Assembly: GCA_050949165.1 (NCBI GenBank)
Contig: JBMNFF010000001.1
Location: 310,001 to 374,000 of the forward strand
Reading direction: 5' to 3'
DNA: 64,000 bases
DNA from: DAIOXA01 sp050949165
GTDB lineage: Bacteria > Bacillota > Proteinivoracia > UBA4975
The translations under genes were made by a program, and so were the position numbers. Of this stretch, positions 42,070 to 50,976 are shown piece after piece; position 1 is the stretch's first letter; each line of letters opens with the position of its first letter. A model generated the notes under the pieces. The model had not been told where the DNA came from. It did no database searches and was given only the letters and a program-made list of their open reading frames with translations.

Positions 42070-44610
42070 GTGGACTATCAGGCCATTGTTGAAGAACTGA
42101 AGAACAGAGTCGACCTGGTAAAATTCATCGGCCAGTATACCCAGTTAAAAAAATCCGGCCGGATCTACCAGGGTATTTGCGTCCTGCATCCCGACAGCAA
42201 CACGCCTTCCTTGACGGTCTACCCCGATACCCAGAGCTATTATTGCTTTGGCTGCAAGAGCGGGGGGAGCATCATTGAGTTCGTAAAGGCCCATTATAAT
42301 TACGACTTTCACGAGGCGATAAACTTTTTGGCCGAGACCGCCGGCATAGATATCCAGGCTCAGGAATCTCCCCAGGCCAAGGCGCGCCGCAACCGGATTA
42401 AGACCAATGAGCGCGCCGTGCTGGCCAGCCAAAAAGAGCTGAGTGGCGCGGCAATGGCCAGGGATTATCTCAGCAAGCGAGGTTTTTCCGAAGCCACCAT
42501 TAAGGCCATGAACATCGGCTTCGATTCCAGGGATAACAGCATCGTCATTCCCATCAACGACGGGTACGGAAAGCCGGTAGGCTTCAGCCGGCGGTTTCTG
42601 GATCCCGGTACCGGGCCCAAGTACAAGAACTCCCGCAATGACGATATCTTTAACAAGGGCCAGATCCTGTACAATATGGATAAGGCCCGAAAGCATATAG
42701 GCTCTGCACTCTTGGTTCTGGAAGGCTATTTTGACGTCCTCAGCGCCTGGCAGAGCGGTTTCCCCAATTCGGTGGCCATCTGCAAGGATACCCTCACTGA
42801 GGACCAGGCTGCGCTAATCACCAAGCTGTGCAAGGACAAGACGGTGATTCTCGTCCCCGACAATGACGAAACCGGCCGGCGCAGTGTCCTGACCAACCGC
42901 GACCTGCTTCGGGCCAGCGATCCCAGCATTCACATTCAGGTCGCCCAGCTTCCCGAGGACTGCAAGGACCTCAACGATGTCCTGCTGGCCAAGGGAGAGG
43001 AGGGAGTCCGCGAGACAATAGCTTCGGCCTATTCGGTGGATCTGTACGCAGTGAAGTACTTGCTGGAGGTCGAGCCCATCCGGGAAAAGCAGTACACCCT
43101 GGTCAGAGAGTACCTGAAGAAAGTGGACAATATCCTGGTGGTGGAGGACATCATTCGCGAACTCACCAAGCACTGGGATCAGCCCCAGGGCACCATCCGC
43201 CAGTATTTAGAGCTGGGGGGAGGCAAGGCCAACTTTTGGTTTCCCCACGATCGGGTCCTGGAAAAGAAGCTATTGGCCTCCATTTTGGCGGAACCGCGCT
43301 TCCTGGATATGGTGGCGGATAAGCTCAACGGCGAGTGCTTTTATGTTCTGGAACACAGGATCGTCTTTGAATCCATGCTCAAGGTGTATCAGGAATCAGG
43401 CTCCTTTACCCAGACAGACTTGTACTTGGCCCTCAAGGCCACAGGGCGTCTGGATAATGTAGAAGAGTTCTTTACCGAGCTGGGGCTGGGTTCCCGGGAC
43501 GAGGGGGAGTTGGAAGCCCTCCAGAAGAATATCCTGGACCTCTATTATCACCGCAAACTGCTTCAGGCCGCCCTGGAAATCGCCGAGTCGATATCCACTA
43601 ATAAAGGCGGGGAATTTGAGCGGATTCAAGCCCGGGCCCAGGACCTGGTGTTTAATGCCACGGATTTTAGCAGCACTGTGCCGGTGCATAAGATAAATGA
43701 TTTATTATCTCAACGTTGGGAAGAATATCTGCGGCGGGCAGAGGGAATAGCGCCTACCGGACTCCTCACAGGCTATTTTTCCATAGACAACCTCATCACC
43801 GGGTTCAGGAATAAGCATTTGATCGTCCTGGCCGCCGCCACTTCCACCGGAAAATCCGCCTGGGCCCTGAACGTGGTGCGCAATGTCCTCAAACGGGATC
43901 CTGCGGTGCCGGTGGGAATCATAAGTTTGGAGATGAGCGCCGAGGAGATAATGGACCGACTCATCGTTTCAGAGCTCAAATTCGATGGACAGCGCTATGA
44001 GCAGGGAAGGCTGCTGGAAGATGAGCTGGACCGGTTCCAGACCAATATCAGTGCGCTGTATAACAAGCCGCTGTTGATCAGCGATGAGCGGGGCTTGACG
44101 GTGGCCCAAATCCGAGCGCGCCTGCGCCGGATGAAGGCACAGTTGGGCTCCCTGGGATTGGTGGTGGTAGATTACCTTCAGACCATTCAGCTGGAGGTGA
44201 CCAACAATATCTCCACTGCCCGTGCCACCGGGGATGTGGTCCTCCAGCTGCGCAACCTGGCTTCAGAACTGGATGTGCCCATCCTGCTCATCTCTCAGAT
44301 CAACCGAAACTACAGTCACCGCGCCGACCGGCGCCCGCAACTGTCGGACCTCCGGGAGAGCGGAAATATTGAAGAGTTTGCCGACATGGTAATCTTCCTC
44401 TACCGCCATTCCCGCCAGAGCGCCGCGGCCTACGAGGAAGCCAAGGCCACGGGCACCGAAAATGATGTGGAAGTAATCATTGCCAAGAACAGGACCGGTC
44501 GGACCGGCATAACAAAACTACGTTTCGACGACCAGCACATGCGCTTCAGCGACCCCCTTACCGAGTCTTTGGCGTCCACAGCGCCTGGTCCGTCACCCTT
44601 TAATGAGTAG
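42070..44610 (+). CDS. Primase-helicase fusion (DnaG-like + DnaB-like)
   Basis: The product is 846 aa from GTG 42070. The CHC2 zinc finger uses Cys37, His40, Cys59 and Cys62 (CVLH ... CFGC). A TOPRIM domain has the catalytic Glu in LVLEGYFDV (about 217) and the Asp pair in LVPDNDETG (about 263). A DnaB N-terminal-like domain begins near 394 (VLEKKLLASIL...). The RecA-type helicase has Walker A AAATSTGKSAW (about 591), Walker B LVVVDYLQT (about 698) and LLISQINRNY followed by LSDLRESGNIEE. Chromosomal primase and helicase are normally separate; the fused plan is known from phages and plasmids. Here it lies between loader and asnS genes. Confidence 0.9.
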   Translation: MDYQAIVEELKNRVDLVKFIGQYTQLKKSGRIYQGICVLHPDSNTPSLTVYPDTQSYYCFGCKSGGSIIEFVKAHYNYDFHEAINFLAETAGIDIQAQESPQAKARRNRIKTNERAVLASQKELSGAAMARDYLSKRGFSEATIKAMNIGFDSRDNSIVIPINDGYGKPVGFSRRFLDPGTGPKYKNSRNDDIFNKGQILYNMDKARKHIGSALLVLEGYFDVLSAWQSGFPNSVAICKDTLTEDQAALITKLCKDKTVILVPDNDETGRRSVLTNRDLLRASDPSIHIQVAQLPEDCKDLNDVLLAKGEEGVRETIASAYSVDLYAVKYLLEVEPIREKQYTLVREYLKKVDNILVVEDIIRELTKHWDQPQGTIRQYLELGGGKANFWFPHDRVLEKKLLASILAEPRFLDMVADKLNGECFYVLEHRIVFESMLKVYQESGSFTQTDLYLALKATGRLDNVEEFFTELGLGSRDEGELEALQKNILDLYYHRKLLQAALEIAESISTNKGGEFERIQARAQDLVFNATDFSSTVPVHKINDLLSQRWEEYLRRAEGIAPTGLLTGYFSIDNLITGFRNKHLIVLAAATSTGKSAWALNVVRNVLKRDPAVPVGIISLEMSAEEIMDRLIVSELKFDGQRYEQGRLLEDELDRFQTNISALYNKPLLISDERGLTVAQIRARLRRMKAQLGSLGLVVVDYLQTIQLEVTNNISTARATGDVVLQLRNLASELDVPILLISQINRNYSHRADRRPQLSDLRESGNIEEFADMVIFLYRHSRQSAAAYEEAKATGTENDVEVIIAKNRTGRTGITKLRFDDQHMRFSDPLTESLASTAPGPSPFNE

Positions 44611-44624
44611 AGGAGGCTAGTGCT

Positions 44625-45920
44625 TTGGAAAGAGTCACCATCAGAAATATTGGCCAGTGGAAGGACAAAAGGGTAACCATAAAGGGCTGGCTATATAATC
44701 GGCGCTCCAGCGGGAAAATCCAGTTCCTGATCCTGCGGGACGGAACTGGCTTTATCCAGGGGGTGATGGTTAAGTCAGAAACCGACCCCCGGCAATACGA
44801 ACTGGCGGCCAGCATCCCCCAGGAATCATCCCTGGAGGTCACCGGCTTAGTCAAGGAAGACTCTCGCTCTCCTTTGGGCTATGAACTGCTGATCCAGGAG
44901 GTTTCCGTCATCAGCGAGGCCGAAGAATATCCCATCAGCCTCAAAGAACACGGTGTGGACTTCCTCCTGGACCACCGCCATCTCTGGATGCGCACCCCTC
45001 GCCAAGTTGCCATCATGCAGATCCGCAACACCGTGGTCAAGGCCATCCGCGATTGGTTGGATTCCCAGGGCTTCACCCTGGTGGATGCGCCTATCTTGAC
45101 CCCGGCTGCCTGCGAAGGGACCACCACCCTCTTTGAGACCGATTACTTTGGCGACAAGGCCTACCTTTCCCAGAGCGGCCAGCTCTATATGGAAGCGGCG
45201 GCCATGGCCCTGGGCCGGGTTTATTGCTTCGGCCCCACCTTCCGGGCAGAAAAATCCAAGACCCGGCGCCACCTCATAGAGTTCTGGATGATGGAACCGG
45301 AAATGGCCTTTGTCGATCATGAGGAAAACATGGCCATCCAGGAGGAAATGGTCAGGCATGTGGTCAAGACCGTCCTGGAAAAGCACCAGGCCGAGCTCAA
45401 GGTCCTGGAGCGGGATGTGGCCAAACTGGAGCACATCCTCAGCAAGCCCTTTGCCCATATGAACTATGACGATGCGATTGAATACTTGCAGAAGCAGGGC
45501 CACGAAATTCAGTGGGGCGATGACTTCGGCGCCCCCGATGAGACCGCCCTGGCCACCCTTCATGACGGTCCTGTCTTTGTCGAGCGCTTTCCCACCGCCA
45601 TAAAGGCCTTCTATATGAAACCGGACCCCGACAGGCCGGAAGTGGTGCTGGCCGCCGACCTCCTGGCCCCGGAGGGCTACGGAGAAATCATCGGCGGCAG
45701 CCAGCGTATCGATGACATGGACCTGTTGCTGCAGCGGATCCAGGAACATAAACTTCCCAAGGAAGCCTATGAGTGGTACCTGGACCTGCGCCGCTACGGC
45801 AGCGTTCCCCATTCCGGATTCGGCATCGGCCTGGAAAGGTTTGTCGCCTGGATTTGCGGCCTCAGCCACCTGCGGGAGGCAATCCCCTTCCCCAGGTTGC
45901 TCAACCGCATCTATCCATAG
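44625..45920 (+). CDS. asnS: Asparaginyl-tRNA synthetase
   Basis: The product is 431 aa from TTG 44625, with AGGAGG 8 nt upstream. An OB-fold anticodon-binding domain (VTIKGWLYNRRSSGKIQFLILRDG) is followed by the class II core. Motif 2 includes FRAEKSKTRRHLIEFWMMEPE, and motif 3 includes GFGIGLERFVAWICG. The class II asparaginyl enzyme rather than AspRS is indicated by the FRAEKSKTRRHL form. It charges tRNA-Asn. It is followed by a good terminator, and no T-box leader is visible. Confidence 0.95.
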   Translation: MERVTIRNIGQWKDKRVTIKGWLYNRRSSGKIQFLILRDGTGFIQGVMVKSETDPRQYELAASIPQESSLEVTGLVKEDSRSPLGYELLIQEVSVISEAEEYPISLKEHGVDFLLDHRHLWMRTPRQVAIMQIRNTVVKAIRDWLDSQGFTLVDAPILTPAACEGTTTLFETDYFGDKAYLSQSGQLYMEAAAMALGRVYCFGPTFRAEKSKTRRHLIEFWMMEPEMAFVDHEENMAIQEEMVRHVVKTVLEKHQAELKVLERDVAKLEHILSKPFAHMNYDDAIEYLQKQGHEIQWGDDFGAPDETALATLHDGPVFVERFPTAIKAFYMKPDPDRPEVVLAADLLAPEGYGEIIGGSQRIDDMDLLLQRIQEHKLPKEAYEWYLDLRRYGSVPHSGFGIGLERFVAWICGLSHLREAIPFPRLLNRIYP

Positions 45921-45925
45921 AAAGA

Positions 45926-45950
45926 AACTCCCCTAACCGGGGAGTTTTTT
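45926..45950 (+). terminator. Terminator of asnS
   Basis: AACTCCCC / GGGGAGTT stem with loop TAACC and a T6 tail. Confidence 0.88.
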
Positions 45951-46020
45951 CTCGTTATGGGAATCGCCTTATTAGCGGAAGGCAAGAGGGGCCAGGAAGT
46001 TTTTCAGCTCCCCGATAAGC

Positions 46021-46374
46021 CTAAGAAAATGTGATGGTGTACAACGCCCGGTCCGTTTTGATATCCAAACCGGTGGCGGTTTCACAGAGGACAAAGGAAC
46101 CGTCCAGGGGAATTTCGTAGGCCTTTTGGGGCAAGGGATGGTTGCCGGCCTCGCTGGTAATTGTGCCTTGACCATGGAGGATAAGCTCTTGTCGGGCCAC
46201 ATAACCATCGCCATCGGTGTAGCCTGACCGCACCGAAATATCATCCAGGTGCAAGGTGACAATATCAGTGTCATCAGGGGCGCGGGAGCCCGTTTCCAGT
46301 TCTCGCTTGGTGATGTGCACGTCTTTACCGAGATGGCTCTGGAGAATCCTGGCGGCATCATTTACTTCCTTCAA
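46021..46374 (-). CDS. Unknown small protein
   Basis: The product is about 117 aa. TTG 46374 is preferred because AGGAG is then 9 nt upstream; a GTG at 46383 is too close to it. The sequence (KEVNDAARILQSHLGKDVHI..., later YTDGDGYVARQELILHGQG) is acidic, probably beta-rich and soluble. No family is recognised. It lies 14 bp before the Lnt-like gene on the same strand when read from the right, so they likely share a transcript. Confidence 0.6.
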   Translation of the reverse strand: MKEVNDAARILQSHLGKDVHITKRELETGSRAPDDTDIVTLHLDDISVRSGYTDGDGYVARQELILHGQGTITSEAGNHPLPQKAYEIPLDGSFVLCETATGLDIKTDRALYTITFS

Positions 46375-46397
46375 ACCACTCACTCCTGCTGAATAGT

Positions 46398-47885
46398 CTA
46401 GCTTATTTGTTCCACCTCAGCATTTACTCTATACCGGAAGGTCCCGGCAATTATCAGGGCCGCCAGGGCTATAGCCGCCAGGATTTCCATGGTTTTCCCA
46501 TATACTGAATAATAGCCCGGGGTAGAGACCAAATCAAATTCCTCAACTATGACTCCAGCCTGGCCTAGGCCCAGACGGGCTATGACCTGGCCGTTGCGGT
46601 GGATCAGCTGAGAAATACCGTCCTCGTTGGCGACGATGATGGGAAGGTTGTGCTCCAAGGCCCGGATTCGGGCATATTGGGCGTGGATGCCATGGTACAC
46701 CGGCCCAAATCCCGTGTCATTGAAGGGGGCCAGTATGACCTGGGAGCCATTGGCCTTGAGCCGAGAGATGACCCCGGGAGCATTAAAATCGTAGCAAATG
46801 GCTATGCCCAGCTTGCCCAATCCCGTTGGCACTGGCTCATAATCCCTTCCTGCTGTAATGGTTCTGGCCTCGGAAAAAGGGACCAGGTTGCGCTTGCTCA
46901 CCTTACCCGCCACTCCCTGGGGAGTGACAGCCAGGGCAGTGATGTAGCGCTCTTGTTCCTGGCCGCTGCCCTGATATTCGTCGACTACAGTAATGAGCAG
47001 GGCATCCTTGACCCGGGCCAGGTCCACCAGTTGGGTGCCAGCATATTTCTCCTGCTGGGGATAGTAAATGGCCAGGGGAACCTCAGGGAAGACAAAGATG
47101 TCGGCCTCCACATCTTCGATTAACTGGGAATATGCAGAGAGTACGTAATCAAGATATTCATCTCCCCGGAGCTGGCGGGCAGCCTGGGCGGTGTTGCCCT
47201 GCACCGCGGCAATCCTGATCGTGTTGGCGCCGCCCTGGGCGCCGGTCAGGAAATTGGCCGCCAGCGCCAGGACCAAGACCAGGGCGGGAGCGGACAACAC
47301 CGGACTTTTCCAATTTCTCTCCAGCACATAGACCGTCAGGCCGCTGAGCAAAAGGAGGATACAGAACAGGCCCAGGGCGCTGCCGGTGAAGAGCAGCAAG
47401 CGTAGGAAGATAAAGTGGTCGGCGATGGCGCCCAGCAGCAGCGGCGATTCCACACCATTTAGCCCTGGCATCGAGTGAAATATGTATTCAAAGAGGAAGA
47501 ACCCTGCGGGCAGCAGCAAGACCTTGCCCAGGGGAATTATTGTTTTCGTCAGGAGCAGAAAGAAGAGGTTTCCCAGCAAGAAGGCGGAGAGGACCCCCAA
47601 GACCGGGCCCAGCAAAAAGGGAAATACATAGCGCCAGATACAGAAGCCCACCAAGACGCCATAGGGGAGCCAGAAGTAGAACATCCCCGACCGGGAGATC
47701 CGGTTCCGAAAATTAGCCCAGCTCAAGAACACAATGGCGGAGTAAAAGGCGAAGCCGAGCTTAGGCAACACATGTCCGGCAATAAGGCCCATGCCAGCCA
47801 ACAGAAAGCCCCAGGTGCTCCGCTGTTTCAGGGCAAGTATTTTATCCCGGAGGTAAAAGCCTAATAGCGGCTTGAGGATTGGCAT
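46398..47885 (-). CDS. Apolipoprotein N-acyltransferase-like (Lnt-type CN hydrolase)
   Basis: The product is 495 aa from ATG 47885 with TAGGAGGAGAG upstream. About six to seven membrane helices fill the first 230 residues. A periplasmic-side carbon-nitrogen hydrolase domain follows, with the triad Glu (FVFPEVPLA), Lys (VSKRNLVPFSE) and Cys (LGIAICYDF). A final TM helix lies at the C-terminus (ILAAIALAALIIAGTF). Lnt adds the third acyl chain to lipoproteins. Homologues are sporadic in Firmicutes. The lipid substrate and function are inferred. Confidence 0.78.
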   Translation of the reverse strand: MPILKPLLGFYLRDKILALKQRSTWGFLLAGMGLIAGHVLPKLGFAFYSAIVFLSWANFRNRISRSGMFYFWLPYGVLVGFCIWRYVFPFLLGPVLGVLSAFLLGNLFFLLLTKTIIPLGKVLLLPAGFFLFEYIFHSMPGLNGVESPLLLGAIADHFIFLRLLLFTGSALGLFCILLLLSGLTVYVLERNWKSPVLSAPALVLVLALAANFLTGAQGGANTIRIAAVQGNTAQAARQLRGDEYLDYVLSAYSQLIEDVEADIFVFPEVPLAIYYPQQEKYAGTQLVDLARVKDALLITVVDEYQGSGQEQERYITALAVTPQGVAGKVSKRNLVPFSEARTITAGRDYEPVPTGLGKLGIAICYDFNAPGVISRLKANGSQVILAPFNDTGFGPVYHGIHAQYARIRALEHNLPIIVANEDGISQLIHRNGQVIARLGLGQAGVIVEEFDLVSTPGYYSVYGKTMEILAAIALAALIIAGTFRYRVNAEVEQIS

Positions 47886-47942
47886 ATTCTCTCCTCCTAG
47901 CAAATAATGGCAACTTGAGTATAACACGAAAGACTTGATTAG

Positions 47943-47955
47943 GCACGGTCCGTGC
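47943..47955. promoter_or_regulatory. Perfect 6-bp palindrome between divergent genes
   Basis: GCACGG-T-CCGTGC lies in the 172-bp gap between the Lnt-like gene (left) and the DUF401 gene (right). It could be an operator for either. The gap also holds a TATAAT-like box at about 48012. Confidence 0.3.
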
Positions 47956-48057
47956 ATGAAGCCAGAGGGAGCCCCGTCAAGTTTCCCTCGACCTCTTGGA
48001 GATTATGACATATAATTAAAACTGGGTTTTTAGACAGACAAGGGAGAGGCGAAAGTA

Positions 48058-49296
48058 ATGGGGATTCTTACAGTGGTTATCGCAATCGTCGTAATCATGC
48101 TCTTGGCCAGAAGGCGGATCAACATAGGTTTGGCAATGCTTGCCGGTTGCATCGTACTCATAGCCGGCACTCCCCTGGCGCTGGAACAAGTCGTTCAGGC
48201 AGGTAAAAGTGTCTTTATAAACAGCGTCACTTGGGAACTGGCGGCAGCGGTGCTGCTCATCTCCGTCCTGGGCCACATCCTCAAGGCCAGCGGCACCCTG
48301 GATGCCATGGTGGATAGCATGCTCAGCCTCATGGGGGATGCCCGCTGGATAATGCTGGTCCTGCCCGGATTGATGGGCGCCCTTTCCGTTCCAGGGGGAT
48401 CAATGATGTCGGCCCCCATCGTCGATCAGTTGGGAGACAGGGTGGAAATAGGGCCGGAGTACAAGACCGGCATCAATATTGTCTTCCGCCATATATGGTA
48501 CATTGCTTTTCCCATTATTCCCAGCATGATTCTGGCTGCCAGTCTGGCGGGAATGAGCGCCAAGAAGCTGGCGGTCTTGAATCTGCCAGCCCTGGCTCTG
48601 GGTTTAATCAGCGCCTGGGTTTTCTTGCTCCGGCCCCTGCCAGGCAAGGTAGGGGGACATTGGAGCGGCAAGGAGCTTACCCGCTTTATTCTGAGTATCA
48701 TGCCCTTGCTCCTGGTGGTCGTCATCTACCTGGTCCTGGAAGTAAACTTTGTCCTGGCCTTGGCAATTGGCATCCTCGCGGCCTTGGTCAACATGCCGGA
48801 GCCGGGAGAGGAGCCCCTGTTCCGGCGCATGCTGGTCACCGGCATTGGCAGGGCCAAGACCATGGTTCTGCCGGGGCTACGCCCCTCGCTTCTCTTGGTT
48901 GTGGCGGGCATCATGCTGTTTAAGGAATTGCTGACCATAAGTGGAGTGGTCAATTCCTTCGCCTACGACTTGGTCAGCTTGGGGATACCCATGTGGCTGC
49001 TGCTTCTGGTCTTGCCCCTGTTGGTGGGGCTGGCCACCGGTTCCCATGAAGCTGCGGTGGGCATCGCGATTCCGGTGTTCGTCCCCTTGCTTGCTGCTGA
49101 CACCTACCTGGCTGGAGTGGGCTTGACCTATATCAGCGCAACCATGGGTTACCTGACTTCGCCTCTCCATTTATGCATTATTTTAACCCGGGAATTCTTC
49201 CGGGCCAATTTTGCCGGGATATACCGCTATATCGGCCCTGTGGCAGCGACAATGCTGGCTGCCGGTCTTCTCACCGCCTTAATTCGGGGACTGTAA
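48058..49296 (+). CDS. DUF401 family permease
   Basis: The product is 412 aa with about ten membrane helices. Polar breaks include PGGSMMSAPIVDQLGD and ATGSHEAAVGIAIPV, the paired re-entrant-like motifs of the ion-transporter superfamily. The start MGILTVVIAIVVIMLL and the overall shape match DUF401. These are presumed carboxylate or ion transporters; the substrate is unknown. AGGCGAAAGTA precedes ATG 48058. It stands alone between divergent and unrelated genes. Confidence 0.8.
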   Translation: MGILTVVIAIVVIMLLARRRINIGLAMLAGCIVLIAGTPLALEQVVQAGKSVFINSVTWELAAAVLLISVLGHILKASGTLDAMVDSMLSLMGDARWIMLVLPGLMGALSVPGGSMMSAPIVDQLGDRVEIGPEYKTGINIVFRHIWYIAFPIIPSMILAASLAGMSAKKLAVLNLPALALGLISAWVFLLRPLPGKVGGHWSGKELTRFILSIMPLLLVVVIYLVLEVNFVLALAIGILAALVNMPEPGEEPLFRRMLVTGIGRAKTMVLPGLRPSLLLVVAGIMLFKELLTISGVVNSFAYDLVSLGIPMWLLLLVLPLLVGLATGSHEAAVGIAIPVFVPLLAADTYLAGVGLTYISATMGYLTSPLHLCIILTREFFRANFAGIYRYIGPVAATMLAAGLLTALIRGL

Positions 49297-49376
49297 ATTT
49301 TTGTAACATAATTGTTAGAAACTCTGGTAACCCCATATCCCTGGGGATGGAGCAAGTACTTGTCAATTTTAGGCGG

Positions 49377-49404
49377 TTGAATGGCCCGATGGTACATGTA
49401 TAAT
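49377..49404 (+). promoter_or_regulatory. Promoter of the CBS-domain gene
   Basis: TTGAAT (49377-49382), 16 bp, TATAAT (49399-49404), followed 25 bp on by the GGGAGG ribosome site. Confidence 0.6.
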
Positions 49405-49440
49405 AAAAGTGTGAGCCCGAAAAAGAGGGAGGTTTGAAGT

Positions 49441-49911
49441 ATGTCAGACAATGTCGCTTTTTTTCTGGTGCCCAAAAAAGAAGTGGCCTATATTCCCATC
49501 AACTGTACTATGCGGCAGGCCATGGAGAGAATGGAACACCGCGGTTATACAGCGGTTCCAGTAATCGACGAAAATAACAAGTATATCGGTACCCTGACAG
49601 AGGGCGACCTGCTCTGGATGTTCAAAAACAATCCCGACCTGGATCTGAAAGGTGCCGAAAAAATATTATTAAAGGACGTCCCCCGGAGGATGGACAACCA
49701 GCCCGTTCGGATCTATGCCACAGTTCAGGATCTTTTCTCCCTGGTAATCGACCAGAACTTTGTCCCGGTTGTCGATGACCACGACATATTTATAGGTATT
49801 GTCCGCCGTCGCGAGATACTCGAGCATTATTATAAAATGTACCAAAGCAAAGCCAAGGAAAAAAAGAAAACCGTCTATCCCAGCAACATCCTCGCTGATG
49901 CGACGATTTAG
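49441..49911 (+). CDS. CBS-domain pair protein
   Basis: The product is 156 aa, ATG 49441 after GGGAGG. Two CBS repeats are seen: CTMRQAMERMEHRGYTAVPV-type (residues about 19-70, with GTLTEGDLLWM) and a second with ATVQDLFSLVIDQNFVPVVD and GIVRRREILEHY (about 85-145). CBS pairs bind adenine nucleotides, in some cases cyclic di-AMP or AMP. Stand-alone two-CBS proteins resemble CbpA/CbpB or YkuL types. It has its own promoter and terminator. Confidence 0.85.
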   Translation: MSDNVAFFLVPKKEVAYIPINCTMRQAMERMEHRGYTAVPVIDENNKYIGTLTEGDLLWMFKNNPDLDLKGAEKILLKDVPRRMDNQPVRIYATVQDLFSLVIDQNFVPVVDDHDIFIGIVRRREILEHYYKMYQSKAKEKKKTVYPSNILADATI

Positions 49912-49912
49912 C

Positions 49913-49932
49913 AGGCCGCCAGGCCTTTTTTT
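49913..49932 (+). terminator. Terminator of the CBS gene
   Basis: AGGCC / GGCCT with a 4-nt loop, then a T7 run; a short stem. Confidence 0.65.
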
Positions 49933-50036
49933 CTTGCTTTTTTTGGCTTAAGGCATTAGTTTTTAGATAAGATCCGGCAATTGCTGTCAAGATTTTTGCA
50001 CAAGCTGCCTGTACAATTTGGACAGGAGGTGAGATC

Positions 50037-50945
50037 ATGGAGCGATGGGAGGCAATAAATGCAGTCCAACGGGTCCAGGACTATATTGAAGAGCATATCA
50101 GAGAACCCATCTCCCTGAAGCAACTGGCCGAGGCTGCCGGCTACTCGCCCTGGCATACAGTGAGAATCTTTAAGGACCTGCTGGGCAAGACCCCCTTCGA
50201 ATACCTGCGCGCCCTGCGCCTGTCCAAAGCAGCAATGTTGCTCAGGGATGAACAACCGCGGATAATCGATGTTGCTCTGGACTTTGTCTTTGGTTCCCAG
50301 GAAGGGTTTACCAGAGCCTTTTCCAGGCAGTTTGGGATATCTCCAAAGCAGTACAGTCTGAACCCCCAGCCCATCCAATTGTTTATGCCCCATCGCATCC
50401 GTGAATATTACCTCAATCTGCAAAGGGGAGATGCAAAGGTGAAGAATCAGGAGTCAACACGGATCGTGTTCGTTCAGGTTGTCCAGCGTCCCGCCCGCAA
50501 GGTCATACTCAAAAGAGGCATAAAAGCAGAACACTACTTTGAGTACTGCGATGAGGTAGGCTGTGATGCCTGGGGAATCCTCTCTAGCATCAAAGAGGCC
50601 ATTTATGAGCCGATGGGAATGTGGCTGCCAAAAAACCTCGTCAAGGAAGGAACCTCAGTATATGTACAAGGCGTGGAAGTGCCTCTGGATTATTGTGGCA
50701 ATATCCCCCAAGGCTTTGAGGTTATTGAGCTGTCGCCATGTGAGATGATGGTCTTCCAGGGAGAACCATATGACGATGAAAATTTCGGCGAAGCCATCCA
50801 GGAATTGTGGAAAGCAATGGAAAGGTACCAGCCGGAGATCTACGGGTTTGAATGGGCAGATGAGCTGGGACCTAGATTCCAGCTTGAACCCCAAGGCTAT
50901 CGGGGCTATATTGAAGCCAGGCCCGTCAGACCACTCAACAGATAA
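50037..50945 (+). CDS. AraC-family regulator with GyrI-like effector domain
   Basis: The product is 302 aa, ATG 50037 with GGAGGTGAG upstream. The N-terminal pair of HTH motifs (ISLKQLAEAAGYSPWHTVRIFK; IIDVALDFVFGSQEGFTRAFSRQFG) comes first. The C-terminal half (residues about 140-300, with VVQRPARKVILKRG and EVIELSPCEMMVFQGEPY) is an AraC_E_bind/GyrI-like domain. Such a layout (Rob/BltR-like) senses small hydrophobic compounds and controls efflux or stress genes. No obvious target gene is adjacent, so it may act elsewhere. Confidence 0.88.
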   Translation: MERWEAINAVQRVQDYIEEHIREPISLKQLAEAAGYSPWHTVRIFKDLLGKTPFEYLRALRLSKAAMLLRDEQPRIIDVALDFVFGSQEGFTRAFSRQFGISPKQYSLNPQPIQLFMPHRIREYYLNLQRGDAKVKNQESTRIVFVQVVQRPARKVILKRGIKAEHYFEYCDEVGCDAWGILSSIKEAIYEPMGMWLPKNLVKEGTSVYVQGVEVPLDYCGNIPQGFEVIELSPCEMMVFQGEPYDDENFGEAIQELWKAMERYQPEIYGFEWADELGPRFQLEPQGYRGYIEARPVRPLNR

Positions 50946-50976
50946 AAGGGAGCGCAATCTGTGCTCCCCTTTTTTA
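50944..50976. terminator. Terminator shared by AraC and DUF2140-like genes
   Basis: AAAAGGGAGC / GCTCCCCTTTTTT hairpin between convergent genes. Confidence 0.85.
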
